From Ardenticatenaceae bacterium (lineage in GTDB: Bacteria > Chloroflexota > Anaerolineae > Promineifilales > Promineifilaceae): a DNA stretch of 64,000 nucleotides. The stretch spans positions 186,001-250,000 of the forward strand of contig JACKBX010000003.1 of NCBI GenBank assembly GCA_020634375.1. Reading direction: 5' to 3'. Below the pieces are notes generated by a model, which made no database searches, was not told the DNA's origin, and saw only the letters and a list, made by a program, of their open reading frames with translations. Below, one piece after another: positions 24,639-32,325 of the stretch (its first letter is position 1; the number at the start of each line of letters is the position of its first letter). The position numbers and the translations under genes were made by a program.

Positions 24639-25268
24639 ATGTTACCGACTGTCTTGACGCTGCTGGTGGTGGGAACGGCCGTACTCGCCATTCGTGGTGA
24701 ATACCAACCCACACGCACCCACATCTACATCTTCAAGCCCCTTACCACCCTCCTCATTATCTTGCTGGCCCTGCAAAGCAGCGCCCCAGATGCCCCCGCC
24801 TACAAATGGCTGATTATCGCCGGGCTGATCTTGTGCCTGGCTGGCGACATCTTCCTCATGCTGCCGCCGCGCTATTTCATTGCCGGATTAGGCAGTTTCC
24901 TCGCCGGGCACTGGCTTTACATTGCCGCCTTCACCGTTGGCGGAGCCACATTTTCCTGGTGGCTGCTGCCCCTGCTGCTGTACGGCAGCGTGATTTATGC
25001 ACTGCTGCACCCCCACCTGGGCAAAATGCGCATCCCCGTCACCCTCTACGTCATCTTCATTTTGCTGATGGCCTGGCAGGCATTAGGACGTTGGTCGGCA
25101 ATGGGCAGCAGCGGCGCAGCCTACGCCGCCCTCGGCGCTGTCCTCTTCGTCATCTCCGATTCCGTACTGGCGCTGGATCGCTTCCGCCAGCCCTTCAAAG
25201 CCGCCCGCGTCATCGTCCTCACCACCTACTGGGCCGCGCAAACACTCATCGCCCTCTCCATCGGCTAG
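24639..25268 (+). CDS. YhhN-family membrane protein (lysoplasmalogenase-like)
   Basis: 209 residues with about eight hydrophobic helices. Family landmarks: FKPLTTLLIILLAL, LCLAGDIFLMLP (conserved GD), GLGSFLAGHWLYIAAF (GH..Y), and VLFVISDSVLALDRF (SD..LA). Animal TMEM86 members hydrolyse the vinyl-ether bond of lysoplasmalogens; the bacterial substrate is unproven. Its position 42 bp before a lysophospholipid acyltransferase gene fits a lipid-remodelling role. GGAGG lies 7 nt before ATG 24639. Confidence 0.9.
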   Translation: MLPTVLTLLVVGTAVLAIRGEYQPTRTHIYIFKPLTTLLIILLALQSSAPDAPAYKWLIIAGLILCLAGDIFLMLPPRYFIAGLGSFLAGHWLYIAAFTVGGATFSWWLLPLLLYGSVIYALLHPHLGKMRIPVTLYVIFILLMAWQALGRWSAMGSSGAAYAALGAVLFVISDSVLALDRFRQPFKAARVIVLTTYWAAQTLIALSIG

Positions 25269-25310
25269 GCTGACTGGCTGAAATGCTGCCCGACGGATAG
25301 ACTAAACATC

Positions 25311-26093
25311 ATGAACCTCGACAACGCTAACCCCTTCCCCTACCCCCGATTCCTCAAACGCCGTGCTGTTTTTCGCTTTCTCTCAAAGGTCGCCTTTAGC
25401 CTGCTGTCCGATTTGGAAATTATCGGGCAGGAAAATTTACCGCAGGGCGGCCCGCTCATCATCGTTGCCAACCACTTCCATTTTGGCGATACGGCCGCCA
25501 TTGTCCGCGCCACCCCCTGGCCCCTGGAATTCCTCGGCGGCTTCTTCCTTATAGATGCGCCGTTTTACCTGAAATGGATTCCCAATACCTGGGGCTATTA
25601 CCGCGTGCGGCGCGGCGCAGCCTCCCGCGATGCCATGCGGGCCTCGCTCGCCGTGCTGGAGCAACATGGCGTGCTGATGCTTTTCCCCGAAGGCGGATCG
25701 TGGGCAGAGGTACTACGCCCGGCGCGACCCGGTGCAGCTTACATTGCCACACGCAGCGGCGCACCTATTTTGCCCATCGGTTTTGATGGCATCCCCAACA
25801 TTTTCCGCGAGCTGCCTAAAGGTCGCCGTGCCAAAGTGACCATTCGTATTGGCAAGCCATTTGGCCCCTTTACAGTGGACGGCCGGGGGCGTGACCGCCG
25901 CGACGCGCTGGAAGAAATCGGGCATGAAATCATGCGCCAAATCAAGGCGCTGATTCCGCCGGAAAAGCATGGCATCTATTCGGATGATCCGGTTTTGCGA
26001 GAGGCAGCACAGGAAGCGGCCGTTTACCCCTATGATGATTTGGCCCAAACTGGCCCCCCGGATAAGCCTCTGAAAATCAAAGGCTCTCCATGA
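25311..26093 (+). CDS. PlsC-type 1-acylglycerol-3-phosphate/lysophospholipid acyltransferase
   Basis: 260 residues. The acyltransferase motifs are present: NHFHFGDTA (HX4D catalytic motif I) near residue 60, GGFFLIDAPFYLKWIPNTWGYYRVRRG (motif II), LMLFPEGGSW (motif III) near 123, and GAPILPIGFDG (motif IV). It would esterify a lysophospholipid with acyl-CoA or acyl-ACP on the cytoplasmic face. Probably co-transcribed with yhhN. The 23-bp tandem array begins 7 bp after the stop codon, so the transcript probably runs into it. Confidence 0.93.
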   Translation: MNLDNANPFPYPRFLKRRAVFRFLSKVAFSLLSDLEIIGQENLPQGGPLIIVANHFHFGDTAAIVRATPWPLEFLGGFFLIDAPFYLKWIPNTWGYYRVRRGAASRDAMRASLAVLEQHGVLMLFPEGGSWAEVLRPARPGAAYIATRSGAPILPIGFDGIPNIFRELPKGRRAKVTIRIGKPFGPFTVDGRGRDRRDALEEIGHEIMRQIKALIPPEKHGIYSDDPVLREAAQEAAVYPYDDLAQTGPPDKPLKIKGSP

Positions 26094-26100
26094 GGATATT

Positions 26101-26261
26101 GGCAGCATGGTGATCTACATACTGGCAGCATAGTGGTTCACATACCAACAGCATGGTGATCCATATACCGGCAGCATGGTGCGGGTATATGGATCAGCGT
26201 AGTGTGGGTACCTGGATCAGCATGGTGTGAGTGTGTGCAGCAGCATGGTGTGGTTGTTTGC
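26101..26261. repeat. Tandem array of seven 23-bp units
   Basis: Seven contiguous units of exactly 23 bp (7 x 23 = 161). Each begins with two variable bases, then CAGCATGGTG (CAGCATAGTG and CAGCGTAGTG in two units), then a variable 11-bp half. The conserved half and variable half give the look of a repeat-spacer pattern, but the unit is too short for CRISPR and the variable halves also share words (ATCxxCATAC, GGTA, GTGT). It fills the gap between convergent plsC and nnr. Confidence 0.93.
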
Positions 26262-26306
26262 ACGGCCGTTTCGGGAAACGCAGCGAGTCTCAATTTGCAC
26301 GATTCC

Positions 26307-27938
26307 TCATTGGAGACGGCGGCGCACCTCTGGCAAATAGTCGGCAAGTTCGGCGGCGAGGAGACCGGCGTCGCCCATCTCTTCACTGGCGAGCTGCCCG
26401 GCTGCACCGTGCAGGTATGCGCCGAGTACGGCCGTTTCATATGCCCCCACCCCCTGCGCCAACAATCCAGCCATCACCCCCGCCAGCACGTCCCCGCTGC
26501 CGGCCACGCCCAAAATGGGGTTGGCAAAGGGGATGACATGGCAACGGCCGTTCGGCTCCGCCACCACCGTATAAGCCCCCTTCAACACAACCACATGCCC
26601 CCACTCCCGCGCCTTTGCCCGCGCCAACTCAATGCGGTCAGGCTCTGAGATGTCTGTAGAGGGAGCATCGCCCATCAGCCGCGCCATCTCGCCGGGGTGT
26701 GGCGTGAGGATCGTGCGCGGCGGCAAACGCTTGTGCCACGCGTCCATCTGCGCCAGCATATTCAACCCATCGGCATCAATCACCAACGGCGGCAGCTTGG
26801 GCAGTTCGCCATTTGGCTTGAACAACACCTCCATGAATTCGGCGGCTTCGCTCATACCTGGCCCAATCAGCAAGGCGCGGTAGCGGTCGGCGCTTTTTAG
26901 CAGCAGGCGGGCGCTTTGCATGCCAAAGCGGTTTTGGTCGGGGATGGGTGGGTACGTGGCCTCCGGCATTTGCCCGGCAACGGTAGCGCGGATTTTCTCC
27001 GGCACAGCCAACCCTACCAACCCGGCCCCCACACGGTACGCGCCGCGTGCGGCCAGCAGTGGTGCGCCCCAATAATTAGCCGATCCTGCGGCAATGAGCG
27101 CCCAGCCAAATGTGCCTTTGTGCCCATCGCGTGGGCGCGGGGGGAGAAGTTGACGAGCAAGAACGGCCGTCATCAATGAGACAGGAACAGACTGCACAGC
27201 CGCCAACGCAGGCGAGATGTTGATGTCGGCCACAACCAATTCGCCACACGCCCCCGCGCCGGGAAAGCGGAAATGGCCGCGCTTCGGCCCGGCAAACGTT
27301 ACCGTAAGGTCGGCAGGAAGGGCAAGTGAGTCCAGTTCGCCCGTATCGCAGTTCAGGCCGCTGGGACAGTCTACGGCAACGACGGCGGGCGCGGTTTGCG
27401 CCGGGGACACATCGGAGATGTGGGCGATGCTGGTGAGACCTGTCTGATAACCCCCAGCGAGAAAGTCAGCGCGTTCAGCCACGCCTGCCCGCACCTGCTT
27501 CATCAAGTTCGCCAGTTCGCCGCCAATGGGACGGGTGACGCCCGTTCCCAAGAGAGCGTCTATCACGATGTCGGTAATTTTGAGACGCGTACGCAGCACA
27601 CGATAGCGCTGGTCAAACCCGGCGTCAATGGTGAAGAGGCCCATTTCTTGCACTTTGGCAAAGTTGATGTCCTGCGCGTCGCGGGGCTTGTAAAGGTAGA
27701 AGGCCACGTCTGCCCCGGCCTCAGCCAGATAACGGCCAGCAACGAGGCCATCGCCGCCGTTGTTGCCCGGCCCGACCAGTACCAGCACAGACTTTTCTTT
27801 GACGGGACAGCAGGCGATGATGGCTTCGGCGACTCGTTTGCCGGCCGTTTCCATCATTTGCTCGTAGGTGACGCCAGCGGCGTCGGCCGCTTTTTCAGCG
27901 GCTATCATTTCGGCTACGCGGAAGATTTTGATGGTCAT
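26307..27938 (-). CDS. nnr: Bifunctional NAD(P)HX epimerase / ADP-dependent NAD(P)HX dehydratase
   Basis: 543 residues, a fusion of NnrE and NnrD as in many bacteria (YjeF). The enzyme repairs hydrated NADH and NADPH: the N-terminal half (about 1-225; GPGNNGGDGLVAGRYL, VDCPSGLNCDTGE) epimerises R-NAD(P)HX, and the C-terminal half (about 240-540; GTFGWALIAAGSANYWGAP, VIDADGLNML, TPHPGEMARLMG, VAGSGDVLAGVMAGLL) dehydrates the S form using ADP. Start ATG 27938 is set by GAGG 6 nt upstream; the longer frame only translates the ACGTGAAACGTGA repeat. It precedes, on the same strand, nothing closer than the 26.1-kb array. Confidence 0.95.
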   Translation of the reverse strand: MTIKIFRVAEMIAAEKAADAAGVTYEQMMETAGKRVAEAIIACCPVKEKSVLVLVGPGNNGGDGLVAGRYLAEAGADVAFYLYKPRDAQDINFAKVQEMGLFTIDAGFDQRYRVLRTRLKITDIVIDALLGTGVTRPIGGELANLMKQVRAGVAERADFLAGGYQTGLTSIAHISDVSPAQTAPAVVAVDCPSGLNCDTGELDSLALPADLTVTFAGPKRGHFRFPGAGACGELVVADINISPALAAVQSVPVSLMTAVLARQLLPPRPRDGHKGTFGWALIAAGSANYWGAPLLAARGAYRVGAGLVGLAVPEKIRATVAGQMPEATYPPIPDQNRFGMQSARLLLKSADRYRALLIGPGMSEAAEFMEVLFKPNGELPKLPPLVIDADGLNMLAQMDAWHKRLPPRTILTPHPGEMARLMGDAPSTDISEPDRIELARAKAREWGHVVVLKGAYTVVAEPNGRCHVIPFANPILGVAGSGDVLAGVMAGLLAQGVGAYETAVLGAYLHGAAGQLASEEMGDAGLLAAELADYLPEVRRRLQ

Positions 27939-27950
27939 TGTTACCTCAAG

Positions 27951-28011
27951 CGTGAAACGTGATGCGTGAAACGTGACAAGAGAGGCATCACGTTTCACGT
28001 TTCACGTGTCA
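27951..28011. repeat. ACGTGAAACGTGA-family inverted repeat
   Basis: GTGAAACGTGATG (27952-27964) is mirrored by CATCACGTTTCAC (27986-27998), with additional GCGTGAAACGTGAC and CGTTTCACGTG words around. It fills the whole spacer between nnr and the epimerase gene. Compare 405-451 and 29017-29077. Confidence 0.8.
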
Positions 28012-28995
28012 TTAATAGCCTCTCTTGTTTGATTCTCGATACCACTCCAGGGTGGCTTTAATGCCGTCGGCGATGGGGGTGGGGATGAAGCCTAGTTCTT
28101 GCTGGGCTTTGTGGGCGGTGACGCGCCAATCCTGAAAGACGTAGGGGGCCATGTTGATGGGGTAGAAGGGTTCGCGGCGGGTGATGCGGGAGAGGGTTGT
28201 CCAGGCGCGGGCAAGGAGGAGGACGGCCGTTGACGGCACGTTCATGCGCCAATGACTGATTCCGGCTAAATCGCTGACGATGGCGTTGATGTCGTTGTGG
28301 CTGAGGGATGGGCCGCTGATGTTGTAGACCTGGCCGGGCCGCCCACGTGTGAGGGCGAGGTGGATGGCCTGGGCCACATCGGGGACGAAGGCGGGGAAGG
28401 TGATGTGACGGCCGTTATCCACTTTAATCCGCCAGCCGCGCAGGGGTTCGGTGAAGAAGAGGCGGTTGAAGGCGTAGTGCCCCCAGGGGCCGTAAAATGC
28501 GCCTGGCCGCAGAACGATGACGGGCAAGCCGTGCTGCTGGTGATAGGAAAGGGCAAGCTGTTCGCCTTCTAGTTTGGTCTGCTGGTAGGGATCGAGGGGC
28601 TGGCAGGGGGTGGTTTCGTCAATCTCGCCTTGCGCGGGGGTTTTGCCAACGACGGCGACGGTGGAGATGTGGACGAAGCGGCTGACGCCGACGCGCTGCG
28701 CGGCGCTGAGGACGGCTTGAGTTCCGGCGACGTTGGTTTGCCAGAAATCTTGCAAATCACCCCAAAAGCGGAAGTGTCCGGCAGCGTGAATGACCTGATC
28801 GCAACCTTGCATGGCGGTGAGGACGGCCGTTTCATCACTCACATCGGGCACAACGGCCAACTCTATGCCAAGCTGCTGCAAAAAGGCGGTGTTGCTGCTG
28901 GGCCGCACCAGCGCCCGCAAGCTGTACCCAGCATCCAATAAACGGGGCAGTAAATGGTGTCCCAAAAATCCTGTGGCTCCGGTGATGAGAATCAT
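28012..28995 (-). CDS. NAD(P)-dependent epimerase/dehydratase (extended SDR)
   Basis: 327 residues. Rossmann motif TGATGFLGHHLLPRLL at 6-21, and the SDR catalytic pair in DPYQQTKLEGEQL (Y-x3-K) near residue 145; TGxxGxxG and VVGKTPAQGEIDE positions match 3-beta-hydroxysteroid/dihydroflavonol-reductase-like members. Substrate unknown: sterol-like, hopanoid-like or sugar-nucleotide substrates are all possible. Start ATG 28995 is set by GAGG 5 nt upstream; the longer frame reads into the 29017-29077 repeat. Flanked on both sides by repeats of one family, which is notable. Confidence 0.88.
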   Translation of the reverse strand: MILITGATGFLGHHLLPRLLDAGYSLRALVRPSSNTAFLQQLGIELAVVPDVSDETAVLTAMQGCDQVIHAAGHFRFWGDLQDFWQTNVAGTQAVLSAAQRVGVSRFVHISTVAVVGKTPAQGEIDETTPCQPLDPYQQTKLEGEQLALSYHQQHGLPVIVLRPGAFYGPWGHYAFNRLFFTEPLRGWRIKVDNGRHITFPAFVPDVAQAIHLALTRGRPGQVYNISGPSLSHNDINAIVSDLAGISHWRMNVPSTAVLLLARAWTTLSRITRREPFYPINMAPYVFQDWRVTAHKAQQELGFIPTPIADGIKATLEWYRESNKRGY

Positions 28996-29016
28996 GGTGT
29001 CCTCGGTGGGATAAAG

Positions 29017-29077
29017 CGTAAAACGTGAAGCGTGAAACGTCAATGCAAGGCTCACGTTTCACGCTTCACGTTTTACG
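29017..29077. repeat. ACGTGAAACGTGA-family inverted repeat with 24-bp perfect arms
   Basis: The 24 bases at 29017-29040 are the exact reverse complement of 29054-29077, with a 13-nt loop. Each arm is itself built of three related words (CGTAAAACGTGA, AGCGTGAAACGT). The perfect pairing contrasts with the drift seen within the words, implying either recent formation or selection or conversion of the two arms. Confidence 0.92.
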
Positions 29078-29115
29078 AAAAAGAAGGCCGTGACTTCTGC
29101 CACAGCGATTGACTG

Positions 29116-29188
29116 CACCCCAGGAGGGACTCGAACCCCCAACCTACGGATTAGAAGTCCGCCGCTCTATCCTTTGAGCTACTGGGGC
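29116..29188 (-). tRNA. tRNA-Arg, anticodon UCU
   Basis: 73 nt without an encoded CCA. The minus strand starts GCCCCAGTAGCTCAAAGGAT, with D-loop, an anticodon stem-loop GGACTTCTAATCC giving anticodon TCT (Arg, codons AGA/AGG), a T-arm GGGGGTTCGAGTCCCTC and acceptor end CTGGGGT plus discriminator G. Position 1-72 is a G-U pair. All invariant positions are present. Confidence 0.97.
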
Positions 29189-29189
29189 A

Positions 29190-29262
29190 AATTCAGTATT
29201 CAGTGAACAGTAATCAGTGAACGGTTTACTGATTACTGGCTACTGCTTACTGATTACTGGGC
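29190..29262. repeat. CAGTAATCAGTGAAC / CTGATTACTG low-complexity repeat
   Basis: Built from iterated 'attcagt', 'cagtaatcagtg', 'tactgattactgg' words, with the first half roughly complementary to the second, so it can fold. It fills the gap between the tRNA and the 29268 gene. A sibling lies at 34745-34819. Confidence 0.8.
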
Positions 29263-29267
29263 TAATT

Positions 29268-29720
29268 CTAGTCAGCAATGGGAAGGGCGTCAACCCGGTT
29301 GAGGATAAGTTGGGGGATACGGCCGTTTTCAATTTCTGCCAATAACGTCTGCAAATCGGGCAGAATCTCGTTGGCCGTAAAGCGCACCGCCCAATGGTGC
29401 ACATAAGGGGTGACGGCTACGATGTAAGTATCCGCTTGAAATGCCTGCCACATCTCCATAGCCGTTCCCATGCTGGGTTTGGGCAAGTAAGCAATGAGCA
29501 AATCGGCCGTGCCTGCCAACTTTGTCAGTGACAGAAATGTGTTACGGGCTGTCTCGTCATCATAATCCACGCTGTTGGGATGCAATGAATAAGGGTCAAG
29601 GATTTGCACATCAGGGATGTGTTGACGCAATGCCTGCCCAATTTGGGCGCGGTAGTCCTGGCTTTCTATGTAGCGGTCTGTGCGGTCAGCCTGCATCACG
29701 CCGGCAATGAATACGTGCAT
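29268..29720 (-). CDS. Nucleoside 2-deoxyribosyltransferase-like protein
   Basis: 150 residues. The N-terminal beta strand MHVFIAGVMQADRTD, the helix QDYRAQIGQALRQHIPD, and DLLIAYLPKPSMGTAMEMWQAF, whose final Glu sits where the catalytic Glu of nucleoside 2-deoxyribosyltransferases lies, point to that Rossmann-like family. Members cleave or transfer the sugar of (deoxy)nucleosides, but many distant ones have unknown roles. It is the last gene of a four-gene minus-strand unit, 6 bp after the ThiS/MoaD-like gene, so its job may be tied to those unknown proteins. Confidence 0.6.
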   Translation of the reverse strand: MHVFIAGVMQADRTDRYIESQDYRAQIGQALRQHIPDVQILDPYSLHPNSVDYDDETARNTFLSLTKLAGTADLLIAYLPKPSMGTAMEMWQAFQADTYIVAVTPYVHHWAVRFTANEILPDLQTLLAEIENGRIPQLILNRVDALPIAD

Positions 29721-29726
29721 AATGGG

Positions 29727-29972
29727 TTAGCCTCCGGCTGTAGGGGGGAAAAAACTAATTTTGTCTTGGGAATGAAGAGGGGTGTGGAGGACGGCCGTTT
29801 CCCCATTCACAGCAACCCCTGCCACCAACCCATCTGGTAAAACCAGATGAGTCACCAACTCCGCCACCGTCGCTTCAGAGGGAAGTGTCACAATGAAAGG
29901 GTGATGAGCCAGTCCGCCATCTTCAGGGCGGTGATGGCGCAACACACCATACAATTTCACTTCTACTTGCAA
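29727..29972 (-). CDS. ThiS/MoaD-family beta-grasp (ubiquitin-like) protein
   Basis: 81 residues ending in the diagnostic Gly-Gly (PPTAGG). The pattern MQVEVKLYGVLRHHRPE, TVAELVTHLVLPDGLVAGVAVNGE, QDKISFFPPTAGG matches the MoaD/ThiS sulfur-carrier fold, in which the C-terminal Gly is adenylated and thiocarboxylated by an E1-like enzyme. No ThiF/MoeB-like or MoaE gene lies nearby, so the pathway (molybdopterin, tungstopterin or other) cannot be told. The start is a TTG at 29972, 3 bp from the previous stop codon, implying coupling. Confidence 0.8.
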   Translation of the reverse strand: MQVEVKLYGVLRHHRPEDGGLAHHPFIVTLPSEATVAELVTHLVLPDGLVAGVAVNGETAVLHTPLHSQDKISFFPPTAGG

Positions 29973-29975
29973 AGC

Positions 29976-30419
29976 TCAATCATGCTGCGGGCGAATGCCC
30001 TGATACACACGTGGGCCGGAAAACGTGCGCAGAATGACATCTGGCGAACGGTTGACTCGCTGGGCAATATCGCGGGCAGCCATAGGTTGGTTGCCATTTG
30101 CCAGCAAAACCGAGAACACTGCATCTACCAATGACGCACTTGCCATAAAATCATCCGGCAACTGGCTAAAATAAATCTGTACCATGTATTGGAAACCATC
30201 AACCCGCCGTACCTCGCCTGTTTTAGAATCTACGAGGTCGATTTCCTCAACATCAAAATCCATTTCCAGATCATTGATGTTCGACATACGGGTATATAAA
30301 TATGTCTTTAGATCAAGATTAGACGACTCCCACCATTCATAATCAATATAAAACAGGGTGTCAGGGGTCGCCCGCTTGATGACGGGGAGTTTTGGTTTGG
30401 GACGTGGAATGCCAGACAA
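29976..30419 (-). CDS. Unknown protein, 147 aa, with possible C-terminal HTH
   Basis: Not recognised. Basic N-terminus (SGIPRPKPKLPVIKR), then a beta-rich region with acidic runs (NDLEMDFDVEEIDLVDSKTGEVRRVDGFQYMVQIYFSQLPDD) and a C-terminal helical segment (NQPMAARDIAQRVNRSPDVILRTFSGPRVYQGIRP) that resembles a winged-helix recognition motif. Start is a TTG at 30419, supported by AAGGAG at 30429-30424. It lies 12 bp after the 527-aa unknown protein and 3 bp before the ThiS-like gene, so these form one operon. Function cannot be given; a regulator for the upstream protein is conceivable. Confidence 0.6.
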   Translation of the reverse strand: MSGIPRPKPKLPVIKRATPDTLFYIDYEWWESSNLDLKTYLYTRMSNINDLEMDFDVEEIDLVDSKTGEVRRVDGFQYMVQIYFSQLPDDFMASASLVDAVFSVLLANGNQPMAARDIAQRVNRSPDVILRTFSGPRVYQGIRPQHD

Positions 30420-30431
30420 GTTAACTCCTTT

Positions 30432-32015
30432 TTAGCCGCGCCAGTTTTCGCTCTCAAATCGCCAGTAATGGTCACCAACTGGTTTGAATGCGGGGTGACG
30501 CACGAGTTCGGCAAAAATGGGGCCAGGGGGCAGGCGTTTGAGCATGTTCAGGGCGCTATACAAGGTTTTGGCGTGAACTGTATTCTGAGGTGTGAGGCTG
30601 GCTAACTGCGGAAATAGTTCGGCCAGCAAAGAACTAATAGACCGTTGTTGGCTCTCGATGCGTCGCCACAGGGCATCTATGGCGGTAACAACATCGGTGC
30701 CCACAATGAGCAAGTCATCATAGCCGCAGCCAATGCTGCGACGCATGAGTTCAAATTTGATGCGGTTGTCGGCTACGGTGGCGATGCGAACCCATTCGCG
30801 TTGGGGGCGGCGGCGGTCGTAGTTGAGCATTATTTTACCGGGTTCTGTCCCTGGACGCAGGTAGATATACCCTCCGACAGCTAAGCCGTTTTCTTCGTAC
30901 CAATCTTTTAGGCCGTAAATATATCGCTCGTGTTGCACAACCCAGCCAACGATTTCGTCACCAGTGCCTTCATCTACAAATATCACGCGCTGCCGGGGGG
31001 AATTGCTGGCTGGGAAGAGGGGGCGCGTACGAGAACTGAGGGGCAATGTGCCCGCCCAACGATGGGGATAGGTGAGGGTGAGAGTTGTGGCATCGGCGGT
31101 GCCAACAGGGTCGAGTTCTGACCACTCGTCGTCGAGTTCGCGTTCGAGGGTGAGGAGTTGCGGGCTGAGGAGGGCGCGGTCATAGGAAACGGCCGTATAC
31201 TGCAATCGTTCTGGCGTTTCTTTTACGCCATCCGGCTCCATACGGCGCAAGAACCAGGCCACCTTACCAGCAGGCGCTATTTCGTCAAAACGCTCATCGT
31301 TCAACAATGCTTCGTTTAGCGAGAACCGCCGCACCGATAAATCAGCGTCTGCGTCCAGGTCTAAATGTGGAATGATCTCTGTCGTAGGCAGCGGCCCGCC
31401 CTCACTCATTTCCAAAATTGCTTCAGCTAAATGCAAATGGCCGATGTTGATTTCGAGCATGAGGGCTTTGACAAACCACTCTTCGCCCAGCCGCACAAAC
31501 TCGGAGGATGTCTCCAACTGTTTGAGCAGTTTTTTCTCAACTTTGTGGCCGTAGAGCTCGTAAAGCCGATCCGTATCTACATTCAGCAGTTGGGTCATTA
31601 AGTCGGCACCATCTGCATTACGCACATGGTCTGCCTGCAAATCAGTTGCAAATTCTCGTAGTTTGCCGTTTGTCTCGACAGTGACAACATTGAAGTTGCC
31701 GTATTGAGGATTGTAACCCTTGCGAACGGCCGTTACCTCACCATGTACAAATTGCATGGCCGGAAAAACCAATTGTTGGCCGACTTCATAACTGTTTTGC
31801 GGCTGATAAACCGTACGTCCAGACAACAAGCGTTCCACATTGCGCAGTTCATCGGCAACACGATAGGCAATCACTACTTTTACTAACTCGGCGGCTATTT
31901 GTGGCCGCTCCACTTCCAAAAAGTGATTGTAAATTTGCTCGATATCTTTTTCGGTCAGGGTAAATTTAAGTCCCCAATACTCCGGTGTTTGGGTTTGGGC
32001 TTGAATCACATCCAT
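30432..32015 (-). CDS. Large unknown protein, 527 aa, first gene of the ThiS-like operon
   Basis: Not recognised. No signal peptide or membrane segment. Visible parts: a helical N-terminus (LTEKDIEQIYNHFLEVERPQIAAELVKVVIAYRVADELRNVERLLSG), a small beta-barrel-like stretch (GQQLVFPAMQFVHGEVTAVRKGYNPQYGNFNVVTVETNG), a region resembling helical bundles, a beta-rich region (RQRVIFVDEGTGDEIVGWVVQHERYIYGL), and a C-terminal segment (SLTPQNTVHAKTLYSALNMLKRLPPGPIFAELVRHP) like a winged helix. The first ATG at 32015 touches the AGGAG site, so the GTG two codons later (32009), with 6-nt spacing, may be the true start. Promoter at 32137-32145. Confidence 0.65.
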   Translation of the reverse strand: MDVIQAQTQTPEYWGLKFTLTEKDIEQIYNHFLEVERPQIAAELVKVVIAYRVADELRNVERLLSGRTVYQPQNSYEVGQQLVFPAMQFVHGEVTAVRKGYNPQYGNFNVVTVETNGKLREFATDLQADHVRNADGADLMTQLLNVDTDRLYELYGHKVEKKLLKQLETSSEFVRLGEEWFVKALMLEINIGHLHLAEAILEMSEGGPLPTTEIIPHLDLDADADLSVRRFSLNEALLNDERFDEIAPAGKVAWFLRRMEPDGVKETPERLQYTAVSYDRALLSPQLLTLERELDDEWSELDPVGTADATTLTLTYPHRWAGTLPLSSRTRPLFPASNSPRQRVIFVDEGTGDEIVGWVVQHERYIYGLKDWYEENGLAVGGYIYLRPGTEPGKIMLNYDRRRPQREWVRIATVADNRIKFELMRRSIGCGYDDLLIVGTDVVTAIDALWRRIESQQRSISSLLAELFPQLASLTPQNTVHAKTLYSALNMLKRLPPGPIFAELVRHPAFKPVGDHYWRFESENWRG

Positions 32016-32325
32016 CTCCTGTTCTTAAGAGGAAGTCTGTTTAGAGATTTCAATAACAGGATGAGCATTGGCACACCTGATGAATCTTCCATGTTTATCG
32101 TGGATGAAAAATGTGCGCTCTCAATCGCAACGCAAGATTATACCATCTCCCTAAGCAGTTGGCGAATGGCACAAAGAATCATTATGTCACCTTTAACACC
32201 CAAAAATACCGCGTTTGCATCACTTAGGGGGAAAGATTACAATAACCTTATCTTAAAAGTTTATCTCTCTACATTTGTGTATGGTGTAAACTACACATAA
32301 TGACCGAAATTTGACAATATTTCCC
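32016..32325. other. 310-bp divergent intergenic region
   Basis: No gene seen. It holds the extended -10 promoter toward the 30432 operon (32137-32145). Near the plus-strand gene there is GTGTAAACTACAC (GTGTA arms, 32285-32297), a small inverted repeat that could be an operator. No low-complexity repeat of the classes seen elsewhere. Confidence 0.4.
32137..32145 (-). promoter_or_regulatory. Extended -10 promoter of the 30432 operon
   Basis: On the minus strand TGgTATAAT, with consensus TATAAT at 32142-32137. No convincing -35; the TGN extension compensates. Predicted start near 32130, leader about 115 nt. Confidence 0.55.

Noticed and set aside
26101..26261. Possible CRISPR array
   Set aside because: Total unit is only 23 bp, variable halves are 11-13 bp and related to one another, and no cas genes are nearby.
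27939..27998. N-terminal extension of nnr (VTFHASRFTLEV)
   Set aside because: It translates the ACGTGAAACGTGA repeat; the same meaningless peptide appears before other genes, and GAGG supports the start at 27938.
29268..29972. Molybdopterin synthase locus
   Set aside because: Only a MoaD/ThiS-like protein is present; MoaE, MoeB or ThiF/ThiG are absent from the neighbourhood.
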